Assembly: GCA_002324875.1 (NCBI GenBank)
Contig: NTJG01000012.1
Location: forward strand, 39,024-103,023
Origin: Lysobacteraceae bacterium NML93-0793
GTDB taxonomy: Bacteria > Pseudomonadota > Gammaproteobacteria > Xanthomonadales > Xanthomonadaceae
Direction of reading: 5' to 3'
Length of the DNA stretch: 64,000 bases
Part shown: positions 33,856-43,349 of the stretch, one piece after another
Numbering within the stretch: position 1 is the first letter of the stretch
Layout of the letters: each line of letters starts with the position of its first letter
The notes under the pieces: model-generated
What the model was told of the DNA's origin: nothing
What the model saw: the letters and a program-made list of their open reading frames with translations, nothing else
Database searches by the model: none
Translations under genes and position numbers: made by a program

Positions 33856-34719
33856 TCACGCGGGCGGGAACATTGCCGCGTCGGGCTGGAAGGGACGCGG
33901 CGCATAGCCGAACGCAGACCGGGCCGGTGTCGCATCGAACACCAGATCCTCGCGCATCCGCGCCACCGCGCCGGGCGGCAGGCCGTGCAGGCGCCCGGTG
34001 GCATGCGCGGCGCGCAGTACGAGCGCGAACAGCGGCCCGGGCACGGTGAGCAGCCGCGGCGCCGGCGTCAGCACCGCCAGCGTGCGCGCGACCATCTCGC
34101 GATAGGCCAGCACCTCCCCGCCCGGCAGCGCAAAGGCCTGCCCGACCGCGGACGGCGCATCCACGGCGGCAAACGCGGCCTGCCCGAGATCGTCCGCATG
34201 CACCGGCTGACGCCGACCATCGGCATCCCCCGGGAGCACGAAGACGCCGCTGCGCCGGGCCAGCGCGACGATGCGGCCGAGGTTGCGATCGCTGCCCGCG
34301 CCGTAGATCAGCGTGGGCCGCAGCAGCGTCGGGCCGGCGCCGCGCGCACGCGCGGTCGAGAACAACCGCTCGGACGCCTCGCGCAGGCGACCGGCGAGTT
34401 CGCGTTCGCCGGGGTCGGCCGCATCGGCCTTGGTCGCGTCGCTGGTGGAGCCGAACGCGACGACCCGCGCGGCCTCGATGGTCGAGGCGGCGTACCACCG
34501 GGCGAAATGGTCCAGCGGGCCGCAGCTGAAGATCGCCTCCACCCGATCCGGAAGCGCGGGCAACTCCTGGAAGCCGCCTTGATACCAGCGCAGCCCGGGC
34601 GCCGCCGGCTGTGGGCTGCGCGACAGCGCGTCGACGTGCCAGCCCGCCGCCAGCAGGCGCTCGAGGAGCGGGCGGCCGATCGCGCCGGTGGCGCCGAACA
34701 CCAGGGCCCGACGGGTCAT
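33856..34719 (-). CDS. NAD(P)-binding epimerase/reductase-like protein
   Basis: 287 aa Rossmann protein. Start MTRRALVFGATGAIGRPLLERLLAAGW carries the G-x-x-G-x-x-G dinucleotide loop. GSTSDATKADAADPGERELAGR and LLRPTLIYGAGSDRNLGRIV follow the extended-SDR plan, with the active-site Tyr of YxxxK replaced, and QPVHADDLGQAAFAAVD is the usual end of the core. It resembles atypical SDRs (NmrA/SDR_a5-like). It is divergent from the Mrp operon, with 160 bases between the starts. Substrate unknown. Confidence 0.85.
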   Translation of the reverse strand: MTRRALVFGATGAIGRPLLERLLAAGWHVDALSRSPQPAAPGLRWYQGGFQELPALPDRVEAIFSCGPLDHFARWYAASTIEAARVVAFGSTSDATKADAADPGERELAGRLREASERLFSTARARGAGPTLLRPTLIYGAGSDRNLGRIVALARRSGVFVLPGDADGRRQPVHADDLGQAAFAAVDAPSAVGQAFALPGGEVLAYREMVARTLAVLTPAPRLLTVPGPLFALVLRAAHATGRLHGLPPGAVARMREDLVFDATPARSAFGYAPRPFQPDAAMFPPA

Positions 34720-34879
34720 GGAACGCGGCGCCGGGGCGGTTGCGGGCGGGGGCGGTGCGGCATCATGGGACGTAGCATATCGGCCGGCATCGACGAACCC
34801 ACCACATTCATCGGGTAAACTGCCCGGCCCTTGCGTGACCCGCCGGCCACTCGGCCGACCTGCCTCCACAAGGAGCCCG

Positions 34880-37657
34880 ATGCTCGAACTTCTGTTGGCC
34901 CTGCCCTTCGTGCTGGCTCTGGTCATTGCGCTCTCGCGCAATGCGTCACGCCGCAGCATCGCCGCGCTTGCCGGCCTCGCCCCGCTGCTCGGCCTGGGCA
35001 TCCTGGCGTTGCTGGCAGGCAGCGTCTTCGACGGCGAGATCGCGCGGGCGAGCTACGCCTGGATTCCCGAAGCGGGACTCGACTTCAGCCTGCGCGTCGA
35101 CGGCCTGGCCTGGACGTTCGCGCTGCTGGTGCTCGGCATCGGCGGTCTGGTGGTGCTCTACGGGCACTACTACCTCTCGGCCAAGGACAGTCCGAGACGG
35201 TTCTTCACCTATCTGATGCTCTTCATGGGCGCGATGGTCGGTATGGTCACGGCCGGCAACCTGCTGCTGCTGGCCGTGTTCTGGGAGCTGACGTCGATCA
35301 GCTCCTTCCTGCTGATCGGCTTCTGGTCGCACCGCCAGGACGCCCGCCAGGGCGCGCGCATGGCGCTCACCATTACCGGCATGGGCGGCCTGGCCCTGCT
35401 CGGCGGCGTGCTGCTGATCGGCCGCATCGTCGGCAGCTACGACCTCGACGTGGTGCTGGCCTCCGGGGACCTGATCCGCGCCAGCCATCTGTATCCGTGG
35501 GCGCTGGCGCTGGTGCTGCTGGGCATCTTCACCAAGAGCGCGCAGTTCCCGTTCCACTTCTGGCTGCCGCACGCGATGGCCGCACCCACGCCGGTGTCGG
35601 CCTACCTGCATTCGGCCACGATGGTGAAGGCCGGCGTGTTCCTGCTCGCGCGCCTGCATCCGGCGCTCGCGGGCACGGACCTGTTCTTCTACGTGGTGAC
35701 GAGCGTCGGCGCGATCACGCTGCTGGTCGGCGCCTGGTTCGCGATCTTCCAGCACGATCTCAAGGGTCTGCTGGCCTACTCGACGATCTCCCACCTCGGG
35801 CTGATCACACTGCTGTTCGGTATCTCCACCGAGATGGCGGTGGTGGCGGGCCTGTTCCACATCCTCAACCACGCCACGTTCAAGGCCTCGCTGTTCATGG
35901 CCGCGGGCATCATCGACCACGAATGCGGCACGCGCGACATGCGCCGGCTGGGCAACCTCAGGCGCCACATGCCGATGACCAGCCTGCTGGCGATCATCGC
36001 GTCGCTGGCGATGGCCGGCATCCCGCTGCTCAACGGTTTCCTGTCGAAGGAAATGTTCTTCGCCGAGGCGCTGGAGATCGGCGGTCACGGCACGATGCGG
36101 ATCGTCATCAGCATCGCCGCGCTGCTGGCGGGCATCTTCGGCATCGCCTACAGCCTGCGGTTCGTGCACGACACGTTCTTCGGCAACGGTCCGCGCGCGC
36201 TCGACGTGGTGCCGCACGAGCCGCCGCGCTGGATGCGCATTCCGGTCGGCGTGCTGGCGATCCTGTGCGTGATCGTCGGCATGATCCCGGCGCTGACCGT
36301 CGGCTCGCTGCTGCACACGATGGTGCGCGGCACGCTGGGCGACGCGGCGCCGGAGTTCAGCCTGTCGGTGTGGCACGGCTTCAACCTGCCGCTGCTGATG
36401 AGCATCGCGAGCCTGGTGCTCGGCGTCGCGCTGTATTTCGGCCTGCGCCGGCTGCTGGATTTCCACGCGGTGGTCACCCGCTCGATCGGGCGCAACGCAT
36501 TCCACGTCAACGTCGAGGCGCTGTTCGCGCTGGCACGCCGGTTCACCGCGCGCGTGGCGAACGGCAGCCTGCAGCGCAGCCTGTTCCTGATGATCGCGGT
36601 GGGCGTGGTGCTGGCCGGCGTGCCGATGCTGGGCCGCACCCTGCCGTTGCTCGTCGGCCTCGGTGCGCCGCAGCCGCTGCCGGTCATCGGCTGGGTGCTG
36701 TGGGGCCTGCTGATCGCCGCGTCCATCGGCACCGTCGTCGTCCATGCCAAGCGCCTGACCGCACTGATCGTCATCGGTGCGGCTGGCCTGGCGGTCAGCC
36801 TGGTGTTCGTCTACCTCTCGGCGCCGGATCTCGCCTTGACCCAGTTGCTGGTGGAGATGGTCACCATCGCGCTGATGATGATGGCCCTGAACTACCTGCC
36901 CAAGCAGTCGAAGATCTCGCACCGTCCGTTGCGCAAGGCGCGTGACCTGACGCTCGCGATCGTCGCCGGCGGCGGCCTGGCGATCCTGGCCTACGCCATG
37001 ATGATGTCGCCGGCCGACACCATCTCCAGCGAACTGCTGGTGCGCTCCTTGCCCGAGGCCTACGGGCGCAACGTGGTCAACGTGACCCTGGTCGACTTCC
37101 GCGGCTTCGACACCTTCGGCGAGATCGTCGTGTTCGGCGTGGCGGCGCTGGTGGTGCACGCGCTGTTGCGCTGGTCGCGGCTGAAGCCGGACGAGATCAT
37201 GCCCGGTCCGCCGGCGCACCTGCCGATCGCCACCGACCTCACCCAGCTGCTGTTCCCGCTGGCGTTGACGGTCTCGATCTACCTGTTCCTGCGCGGCCAC
37301 AACGCGCCGGGTGGCGGCTTCATCGCCGGCCTGGTGTTCGCGGTGCCGGTGCTGGTGATGTACGTGCTGCAGGGCGCACGTGCGGTCGAGGCCACGTTCG
37401 GCTTCGACTACCTGCGCGGCATCGCGATCGGTCTGCTGCTGGCGGTGCTCGGCGGCGTGGGTTCCTGGTGGTTCGGACTGCCGTACATGACCAGCGGTCA
37501 TCTCGATCTCGAGCTGCCCTTGGTCGGCCTGGTGCCGCTGGCCAGCGCCCTGGTCTTCGATACCGGCGTCTACTTCGTGGTGTTCTCGGGCACGCTGCTG
37601 ATGCTCGCGACGCTCGGCACCGTGAAACACCGCCAGGCCGAGAAGGAGGTGCCCTGA
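34880..37657 (+). CDS. mrpA: Mrp Na+/H+ antiporter, fused subunits A and B
   Basis: 925 aa, the first of six overlapping antiporter genes. It resembles NADH dehydrogenase NuoL: VFWELTSISSFLLIGFWSHR near 134-153, the proton channel stretch GIFTKSAQFPFHFWLPHAMAAPTPVSAYLHSATMVKAGVFLLAR near 214-257 and GLLAYSTISHLGLITLLFG. The C-terminal 150 residues form a MrpB domain with FLRGHNAPGGGFIAGLVFAVPVL, so A and B are one chain as in PhaAB. AGGAG precedes ATG 34880. The complex exports Na+ (or K+) in exchange for H+ at the inner membrane, giving alkali and salt tolerance. Confidence 0.96.
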   Translation: MLELLLALPFVLALVIALSRNASRRSIAALAGLAPLLGLGILALLAGSVFDGEIARASYAWIPEAGLDFSLRVDGLAWTFALLVLGIGGLVVLYGHYYLSAKDSPRRFFTYLMLFMGAMVGMVTAGNLLLLAVFWELTSISSFLLIGFWSHRQDARQGARMALTITGMGGLALLGGVLLIGRIVGSYDLDVVLASGDLIRASHLYPWALALVLLGIFTKSAQFPFHFWLPHAMAAPTPVSAYLHSATMVKAGVFLLARLHPALAGTDLFFYVVTSVGAITLLVGAWFAIFQHDLKGLLAYSTISHLGLITLLFGISTEMAVVAGLFHILNHATFKASLFMAAGIIDHECGTRDMRRLGNLRRHMPMTSLLAIIASLAMAGIPLLNGFLSKEMFFAEALEIGGHGTMRIVISIAALLAGIFGIAYSLRFVHDTFFGNGPRALDVVPHEPPRWMRIPVGVLAILCVIVGMIPALTVGSLLHTMVRGTLGDAAPEFSLSVWHGFNLPLLMSIASLVLGVALYFGLRRLLDFHAVVTRSIGRNAFHVNVEALFALARRFTARVANGSLQRSLFLMIAVGVVLAGVPMLGRTLPLLVGLGAPQPLPVIGWVLWGLLIAASIGTVVVHAKRLTALIVIGAAGLAVSLVFVYLSAPDLALTQLLVEMVTIALMMMALNYLPKQSKISHRPLRKARDLTLAIVAGGGLAILAYAMMMSPADTISSELLVRSLPEAYGRNVVNVTLVDFRGFDTFGEIVVFGVAALVVHALLRWSRLKPDEIMPGPPAHLPIATDLTQLLFPLALTVSIYLFLRGHNAPGGGFIAGLVFAVPVLVMYVLQGARAVEATFGFDYLRGIAIGLLLAVLGGVGSWWFGLPYMTSGHLDLELPLVGLVPLASALVFDTGVYFVVFSGTLLMLATLGTVKHRQAEKEVP

Positions 37658-38022
37658 TGGAATTCGCAATCGCTACCGCCATCGGTGTGCTCGCCGCCTC
37701 GGGCCTGTACCTGATGCTGCGGGCACGCACCTTCGACGTGATCCTCGGTCTGACGCTGCTGTCGTACGCCACCAATCTGATGATCTTCGCCGCCGGCCGC
37801 CCGGTCGTCGGCAAGCCGCCGGTGCTGCGCGACGGCGTGGCGCACACGCTCGCCAACTATTCCGACCCGCTGCCCCAGGCACTGGTGCTGACGGCCATCG
37901 TGATCGCGTTCGCGATGACGGCGGTGGCGGTGGTGGTCGCCATGCGCGAGCACGCCGACCTGCATACCGACCACGTCGACGGCGAAGAGCCTGACGAGCA
38001 GCGACAGGGAGGCGCGCGATGA
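37657..38022 (+). CDS. mrpC: Mrp antiporter subunit C
   Basis: 121 aa, NuoK-like with three membrane helices: FAIATAIGVLAASGLYLMLRARTFDVILGLTLLSYATNLMIFAAG and DPLPQALVLTAIVIAFAMTAVAVVVAMR. The ATG shares one base with the mrpA stop (TGATG), with AAGGAGG just upstream. Part of the membrane core of the antiporter. Confidence 0.95.
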   Translation: MEFAIATAIGVLAASGLYLMLRARTFDVILGLTLLSYATNLMIFAAGRPVVGKPPVLRDGVAHTLANYSDPLPQALVLTAIVIAFAMTAVAVVVAMREHADLHTDHVDGEEPDEQRQGGAR

Positions 38023-39548
38023 ACCATCTGCCCGTACTCCCGGTGCTGGTGCCCATCGTCACCGGCGCCCTGTTGCTGCTGTTCGAGCGCCGTCATCGCA
38101 CCTCGATCCTGCGGCTGTGGGCGTGGATCGGCATGCTGGCGCTGCTGGCGGTCAACATCACGCTGCTGGTGCAGGTGCAGCGTGAGGACATGCTGGTCTA
38201 CCTGCTCGGCGACTGGCCGGCGCGGCTCGGCATCACCCTGGTGGCCGACCGCCTTTCGGTGCTGATGGTGCTGACCACCACGCTGCTGGCGATCCCCTGC
38301 CTGCTCTACGCGTGTGCGGGGTGGGACAAGCGTGCGCTGCACTTCCATGCGCTGTTCCAGATGCAGCTGGCCGGCCTCAACGGCGCGTTCCTCACCGGCG
38401 ACCTGTTCAACCTGTTCGTCTTCTTCGAGGTGATGCTGATCGCGTCCTACGGCCTGCTGCTCAGCGGCGCGCGTGGCGCGCGGATCAAGGCGGGCATGCA
38501 CTACGTGGTGTTCAACATCGCGGCATCGGTGGTGTTCCTGCTCGCGCTGGGCCTGCTCTACGGCATGCTCGGCACGCTCAACATGACCGAGATGGCGGCG
38601 CGCATCGCAGCCGCGCCACCAGAGCGGACGATGCTGATCCACGCCGGCGCCGGCCTGCTGCTGCTGGTGTTCTGCGCCAAGGCGGCCTTGCTGCCGCTGT
38701 ATCTGTGGCTGCCCGAGGCCTATGCGCGCGCGCCCGCCGCAGTGGCGGCGCTGTTCACGGTGATGACCAAGGTCGGCCTCTACGCGATCCTGCGCGTGTT
38801 CACGCTGATGTTCGGCGAGAACGCGGGGCCGCTGGCGAACATCGCCTGGGACTGGTTGCTGCCCGCCGGCGCGGCCACCGTGGTGCTCGCCGCGCTCGGC
38901 GTGATCGGGGCGCCGCGTCTTCGCATCGGCGTGGCCTACCTGGTGCTGCTGTCGGCCGGCACGCTGTTCGTGGCGTTCTCGCTCGGCAATGCCGGCGCGA
39001 TCTCGGCGGGCCTGTACTACCTCGCGCACAGCGTGTTCGTCAGCGCCGCGTTGTTCCTGCTGGCCGACATCATCCAGCGCCATCGCGGCAGCAACGGCGA
39101 TTACCTGTTGCCGATCGCCTCGATGCCGAACAAGACGCTGCCCGCGGCGCTGTTCCTGATCGCGGCGGTGTCGATCGCCGGCCTGCCGCCGCTGTCGGGC
39201 TTCATCGGCAAGCTGCAGCTGCTCAACGCGGTGCCCGAAGCGCAGATGGGTTGGCTCTGGACGGTGATCCTGGGCAGCAGTCTGATGACCATCATCGGCT
39301 TGTCGCGCAGCGGCACCCGGCTGTTCTGGCGTGTGGATCCCGCGCCTGACACCACGCCACCGCCGCCACTGCGGCGCGTCGAGGTGGGCGCGACGGTGAT
39401 CCTGCTGGCTTACGGCATCGCGATGACGCTCTTCGCCGGTCCGGTGCTGCGCTATACCGACGCCACGGCCGACCAGGTGCTCGACGTGAACACCTACATC
39501 CAGGTGCTGCGCGACACCACGCCGCTGATCCGGGAGCCCGCACGATGA
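38019..39548 (+). CDS. mrpD: Mrp antiporter subunit D
   Basis: 509 aa, NuoN/NuoM-like with about 14 membrane helices. Key stretches: LTGDLFNLFVFFEVMLIASYGLLLSG near 126-151 (with the channel Glu), FCAKAALLPLYLWLPEAYARAPAAVAALFTVMTKVGLYAILRVF near 222-265 and ASMPNKTLPAALFLIAAVSIAGLPPLSGFIGK. Overlaps mrpC by 4 bases and mrpE by 4 bases. With MrpA it forms the ion-translocating modules. Confidence 0.96.
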   Translation: MNHLPVLPVLVPIVTGALLLLFERRHRTSILRLWAWIGMLALLAVNITLLVQVQREDMLVYLLGDWPARLGITLVADRLSVLMVLTTTLLAIPCLLYACAGWDKRALHFHALFQMQLAGLNGAFLTGDLFNLFVFFEVMLIASYGLLLSGARGARIKAGMHYVVFNIAASVVFLLALGLLYGMLGTLNMTEMAARIAAAPPERTMLIHAGAGLLLLVFCAKAALLPLYLWLPEAYARAPAAVAALFTVMTKVGLYAILRVFTLMFGENAGPLANIAWDWLLPAGAATVVLAALGVIGAPRLRIGVAYLVLLSAGTLFVAFSLGNAGAISAGLYYLAHSVFVSAALFLLADIIQRHRGSNGDYLLPIASMPNKTLPAALFLIAAVSIAGLPPLSGFIGKLQLLNAVPEAQMGWLWTVILGSSLMTIIGLSRSGTRLFWRVDPAPDTTPPPPLRRVEVGATVILLAYGIAMTLFAGPVLRYTDATADQVLDVNTYIQVLRDTTPLIREPAR

Positions 39549-40033
39549 AGCGTCGCATGCTGCCCTCGATCCCGCAGAGCCTGACGGTCTTCGCGTTCTG
39601 GCTGCTGATGGCCCAGGACGTGAGTGCCGGCAACGTGATCCTCGCGCTCCTGCTCGCCTGGCTGATGCCGTTGCTGGCGGCACGCCTGGAACGCGAGTTC
39701 GCGCGTCTTGGCCGGTTGCGCGGCGTGTTCCGTCTGATCGGTATCGTGCTGCGCGACATCGTCGTCGCCAACGTCACGGTGGCGCGTCAGGTGCTGGGGC
39801 CGGAGTCGCGGCTGAAGTCCCAGTTCGTCTGGGTGCCGCTCGATCTGACCAATATCCACGGCATCTCCGCGCTCGCCAGCGTCTGCACGCTGACGCCTGG
39901 CACCGTGTCGGCCGAGCTGTCCGAAGACCGCCGGTATCTGCTGCTGCACTGCCTGAGCGTCGACGATCCCGAAGCGCTGGTGACGGAGATCAAGAGCCGC
40001 TACGAAGCCCCGCTGAGGGAGATCTTTCCATGA
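39545..40033 (+). CDS. mrpE: Mrp antiporter subunit E
   Basis: 162 aa. Starts with two membrane helices (LTVFAFWLLMAQDVSAGNVILALLLAWLMPLLA) and ends in a cytoplasmic domain with HGISALASVCTLTPGTVSAELSEDRRYLLLHCLSVDDPE, the usual MrpE signature. It has no complex I counterpart. Four-base overlaps on both sides keep its dosage with the others. Confidence 0.95.
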   Translation: MKRRMLPSIPQSLTVFAFWLLMAQDVSAGNVILALLLAWLMPLLAARLEREFARLGRLRGVFRLIGIVLRDIVVANVTVARQVLGPESRLKSQFVWVPLDLTNIHGISALASVCTLTPGTVSAELSEDRRYLLLHCLSVDDPEALVTEIKSRYEAPLREIFP

Positions 40034-40299
40034 TCGATATCGTCATCGTCGCCGGCATGCATCTGGTCGGCCTGGCCATGGTGCTCTCGCTGTGGCGCCT
40101 GCTGCGCGGCCCCACCGCCCCTGACCGCATCCTCGCGCTGGATACGCTGTACATCAGCGCGATCGCGCAGCTCATCCTGTTCGGCATGCTGCTCGACACC
40201 GAGGTCTATTTCGAGGCTGCGCTGATCATCGCGATGCTCGGCTTCGTCGGCACCGTGGTGCTGAGCAAGTACGTCATCCGGAGGGACATCGTCGAATGA
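40030..40299 (+). CDS. mrpF: Mrp antiporter subunit F
   Basis: 89 aa, three helices: IVAGMHLVGLAMVLSLWRLLRGPTAPDRILALDTLYISAIAQLILFGML and the third ALIIAMLGFVGTVVLSKYVIRRDIVE. The R-G-P-T-x-x-D-R-x-x-A-x-D motif is diagnostic of MrpF. Overlaps mrpE and mrpG by 4 bases. Confidence 0.95.
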   Translation: MIDIVIVAGMHLVGLAMVLSLWRLLRGPTAPDRILALDTLYISAIAQLILFGMLLDTEVYFEAALIIAMLGFVGTVVLSKYVIRRDIVE

Positions 40300-40670
40300 G
40301 CACGCTGTTCGAGATCGTCGTCGTGACCCTGCTGGTGGTGGGCTGCTTCTTCACCCTGCTCGGTGGCGTCGCAATGGTGAAGCTGTCGGATTTCTTCCGG
40401 CGGCTGCACGGGCCCGCCAAGGCCAGCACGCTGGGCGTGGGCTGCATCCTGTTCGCGTCGATCGTGTATCACTGGGTCAACGGCAGCGGCGTGCATCCGC
40501 GTGAGTTGCTGATCACCGTCTTCCTGTTCCTGACCGCGCCGATCAGCGCACACCTGATGTCACGCGCTGCGCTGTCGTTGATGGACGAGCGCCCGCCACA
40601 CCCCGAGCGCACACCCGATCCGGACGATGCAATGGTCGACCGCGACGATCCCGCGCCGCCCGAGCGCTGA
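40296..40670 (+). CDS. mrpG: Mrp antiporter subunit G
   Basis: 124 aa, three helices: EIVVVTLLVVGCFFTLLGGVAMVKLSDFFRRLHGPAKASTLGVG with the MrpG D-F-F-x-R-x-H motif, and LLITVFLFLTAPISAHLMSRAAL. An acidic and Pro-rich tail (ERPPHPERTPDPDDAMVDRDDPAPPER) extends past the family core. Last gene of the operon; an imperfect GC hairpin lies just beyond its stop (about 40676-40702). Confidence 0.95.
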   Translation: MSTLFEIVVVTLLVVGCFFTLLGGVAMVKLSDFFRRLHGPAKASTLGVGCILFASIVYHWVNGSGVHPRELLITVFLFLTAPISAHLMSRAALSLMDERPPHPERTPDPDDAMVDRDDPAPPER

Positions 40671-40766
40671 TCCGGTGCGCTGCACGTCGCGCAGCGCATC
40701 CGGTCCGCCCGACCCTGCTGTTTCTTCGTTTCCGCTCGCGAGGGCTCCGTCCGGGCGCCGCGTCGC

Positions 40767-41408
40767 TCAGCCGCAACCTTCGACGTAGTCGACCTGCGGC
40801 GGCGTGCCGATCCGCCATCCGGTCACCCGGCCCGCCGTGTCGGTCTCGAATACCAGCGCACGCTCACCCTCGCGCACACGCAGCACCTGCGCGCCCTCGA
40901 CGTACTTGTGCGGCGTGGCCTCGATGCGACCGGCGTACAGGCGCTCGATGTCGGACCGGTCCATGCCGACCTTGCCGCCGCCGGGCGCCGCATATCCCGC
41001 GTTGCGCACGTCGATCCGCGCGAAGCGGTCGGCCTCGATCATGAACGCGATGCCGTAGCCCGCATCCCCCGGCGGCTGCGGCGTGAGGGAGTAGCAGCCT
41101 CCGGGCTCGGAGGGCACCGCATCGCCGAGGTCGGCGCCCCAGGCCATACGGACCTGCTCCTGGTCGGCGCCGAACGCGGCCGGGCCGAACCCGTCGAACG
41201 TGATCACGTCCTCCACCACGGCCGGCCGGAGGCTGCCGGACACCGGTGGCGCGGTTGCAGTGGCCGGATCGAACGGTGGTGGCGCCGCCGGATCGCCGTC
41301 GAGCGAACGGCCGGTCGGCGCCGCCGCGTCCACAGTTGCGGGCGGCCGGTCGCCGCAGGCGGCCAGGGACAGGGCGAGCACGGAGGCGCAGGCGATCGAA
41401 GGCTTCAT
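40767..41408 (-). CDS. Putative lipoprotein of unknown function
   Basis: 213 aa. Lipoprotein signal MKPSIACASVLALSLAAC with Cys 18 in LAAC, a low-complexity linker rich in Ala, Pro and Thr (20-55), then a compact domain with ITFDGFGPAAFGADQEQVRMAWG, IAFMIEADRFARIDVRNAGYAAPGGGKVGMDRSDIERLYAG and a C-terminal VDYVEGCG. No enzymatic motif recognised; the fold looks like small secreted domains of unknown role. Single gene convergent with the mrp operon. Confidence 0.75.
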   Translation of the reverse strand: MKPSIACASVLALSLAACGDRPPATVDAAAPTGRSLDGDPAAPPPFDPATATAPPVSGSLRPAVVEDVITFDGFGPAAFGADQEQVRMAWGADLGDAVPSEPGGCYSLTPQPPGDAGYGIAFMIEADRFARIDVRNAGYAAPGGGKVGMDRSDIERLYAGRIEATPHKYVEGAQVLRVREGERALVFETDTAGRVTGWRIGTPPQVDYVEGCG

Positions 41409-41538
41409 CGGAGTGTCCCTGGTGGAGGCGGCGGCAGGCTCGGCGATGCGCCGTCGACGCGGTGCGAACCCTGTGCGGACCCGGACACGTCGCCGGCCGC
41501 GCACCACGCCCCCGCCGCCGGCGTATCCGCCGCGCGCA

Positions 41539-42840
41539 TCAGCGCGGCGGCGTGAACCGGTGCTGCAGCCCCTGCCATACCGCCTGGTAGTCGGCCTGGC
41601 GGTGGGCGGCGTCGAGCGCCTGGCGGGTGGGCCGGATCACCGCGCGCGTTTCGAACATGAAGGCCATCGTGTCGGTGATCACGTCCGGCTTCGACAGATC
41701 GGCCGCGCTCGCCTTGTCGAACGTCGCGGCATCCGGGCCGTGTCCGCTCATGCAGTTGTGCAGCGAGCACGCGCCGGGCGCGAAGCCGTCGGCCTTGGCG
41801 TCGTACTGGCCGTGCACCAGGCCCATGAACTCGCTGGCGATGTTGCGGTGGAACCACGGCGGCCGGAACGTGTGCTGCGCCACCAGCCAGCGCGGCGGGA
41901 AGATCGCGAAATCCATGTTCGCCGTGCCGGGCGATTCACTCGGCGAGGTCAGCACCGTGAAGATCGACGGATCGGGATGGTCGAAGCTGATCGAACCGAT
42001 CGTGTTGAAGCGGCGCAGGTCGTACTTGTACGGCGCGTAGTTGCCGTGCCAGGCCACGACATCGAGCGGCGAATGCCCGATCGGCGCCTGCCACAGATGC
42101 CCCTGGAACTTCGCGATCAGCGAGAAGTCGCCGTCGATGTCCTCGTAGCGCGCGACCGGCGTTAGGAAGTCGCGCGGGTTCGCCAGTCCGTTCGCGCCGA
42201 TCGGCCCAAGATCGGGCAGGCGCAGCGCGCGACCCTGGTTCTCGCACACATACCCGCGGCTCGGGCCGTCGGGCAATTCGACGCGGAAGCGGATGCCGCG
42301 CGGAATCACCGCGATCTCCTGCGGCTCGACCTCGAGCGTGCCGAGTTCGGTTGCGAGTACCAGCCGCCCCTGCTGCGGCACCAGCAGCAGTTCGCCGTCG
42401 GCGCTGTAGAAGAACCGCCCGGTCATCGACGTGTTGGCCGCATAGACGTGGATGCCGACGCCGTCGAGCGCGCCGGCGCCGCCGGTACCGGCCACCGAAT
42501 ACAGGCCGTCGACGAAATCCACCGGCGCGTCGGGAATCGGCAGCGGGCTCCAGCGCAGCTGGTCGGGCGGGACCGGGCCGCGATCGAAGCCGTCGTGGAA
42601 GCGCGGCTGCTCGAACGGCACGAACGCGCCGTGCATCACCGCCGGGCGGATGCGGTAGAGCCAGCTGCGCCGGTTCTCGCCGCGCGGCGCGGTGAATGCC
42701 GTGCCCGACAGCTGCTCGGCATACAGACCATGCGCCACCTGCTGCGGCGAGTTCTGTCCCACCGGCAGCGAGCCGGGCTCGGCCTCGGTGGCGAACTCGT
42801 TGCCGAAGCCGGACATGTACGTCGGTTTGGAGGGAGTCAT
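41539..42840 (-). CDS. hmgA: Homogentisate 1,2-dioxygenase
   Basis: 433 aa. It opens the ring of homogentisate to maleylacetoacetate with O2 and Fe(II). Seen: [19 protein letters not shown] near 8-26, [78 protein letters not shown] near 275-315 and the iron-site region [25 protein letters not shown] near 337-361. AAGGAA precedes ATG 42840. Its product goes to maiA and fahA at 13.8-15.4 kb. It is divergent from the DUF5362 gene. Confidence 0.97.
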   Translation of the reverse strand: MTPSKPTYMSGFGNEFATEAEPGSLPVGQNSPQQVAHGLYAEQLSGTAFTAPRGENRRSWLYRIRPAVMHGAFVPFEQPRFHDGFDRGPVPPDQLRWSPLPIPDAPVDFVDGLYSVAGTGGAGALDGVGIHVYAANTSMTGRFFYSADGELLLVPQQGRLVLATELGTLEVEPQEIAVIPRGIRFRVELPDGPSRGYVCENQGRALRLPDLGPIGANGLANPRDFLTPVARYEDIDGDFSLIAKFQGHLWQAPIGHSPLDVVAWHGNYAPYKYDLRRFNTIGSISFDHPDPSIFTVLTSPSESPGTANMDFAIFPPRWLVAQHTFRPPWFHRNIASEFMGLVHGQYDAKADGFAPGACSLHNCMSGHGPDAATFDKASAADLSKPDVITDTMAFMFETRAVIRPTRQALDAAHRQADYQAVWQGLQHRFTPPR

Positions 42841-42866
42841 GGCGCGTTCCTTTCTGGCAATGCAGC

Positions 42867-42895
42867 GTTTAACCTGCGTAGACCGCCGGGGACAA
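42867..42895 (-). promoter_or_regulatory. Candidate promoter of hmgA
   Basis: Minus strand TTGTCC (42890-42895), 17 bases, TTAAAC (42867-42872). The -35 lies in a sequence, GGGGACAA, repeated directly 22 bases away (42888-42895 and 42910-42917). Confidence 0.4.
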
Positions 42896-42906
42896 GGCGG
42901 TTTTTC
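42882..42906 (+). terminator. Terminator-like hairpin ahead of the DUF5362 gene
   Basis: ACCGCC, loop GGGGACAA, GGCGGT, then TTTTC. It lies 19 bases before the DUF5362 ATG on its coding strand and could attenuate that gene or block read-through from hmgA antisense transcription. Confidence 0.4.
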
Positions 42907-42924
42907 AAAGGGGACAACCAAGTG

Positions 42925-43290
42925 ATGAACACGACGGATGACGCCGTGCGGGCCATCGTGCGCCCGCTGCTCGAAGGCAGGCTGTGGATGAAGCTGCTCG
43001 GTGTGATGCTGATGATCTCGGGCGCACTGCAGGTGCTGAGCCTGATCGGCATCCTCTGGGCCTGGGTGCCGATCTGGCTGGGCGTGCTGCTGTTCCAGGC
43101 AGCCGGCGCCGCGCAGGACGCCGCCGCGTCGGGCCGCGTCGATGCGGCCATCCGCGCCACCGACAAGCTGCGCCTGTTCTTCATGATCCAAGGCATCCTG
43201 CTGCTGATCGCACTGATCCTCTTCGGCGCGTTCTTCCTGCTCGGCGGCGCGGCGCTGCTGGCAGGCCTTGCCGGCATGGCGAACGCCTGA
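42925..43290 (+). CDS. DUF5362-type membrane protein
   Basis: 121 aa. Cytoplasmic start [21 protein letters not shown], then hydrophobic [40 protein letters not shown], a soluble loop with [21 protein letters not shown], and a last helix [25 protein letters not shown]. This pattern fits the DUF5362 family of small inner-membrane proteins with no known role. ATG 42925; a GTG one codon earlier is possible. Not obviously linked with tyrosine breakdown. Confidence 0.78.
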   Translation: MNTTDDAVRAIVRPLLEGRLWMKLLGVMLMISGALQVLSLIGILWAWVPIWLGVLLFQAAGAAQDAAASGRVDAAIRATDKLRLFFMIQGILLLIALILFGAFFLLGGAALLAGLAGMANA

Positions 43291-43349
43291 CCGTCCGGCG
43301 CGCACGGGCGGCCGGCCCGGGAACCCCGGCGCCGGCCTTCAGCCACGTC

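Noticed and set aside
34946..37669. Minus-strand open frame of 907 codons opposite mrpA
   Set aside because: Exact antisense of the MrpA membrane helices. Gln/His/Arg-rich low-complexity product typical of GC-rich shadows.
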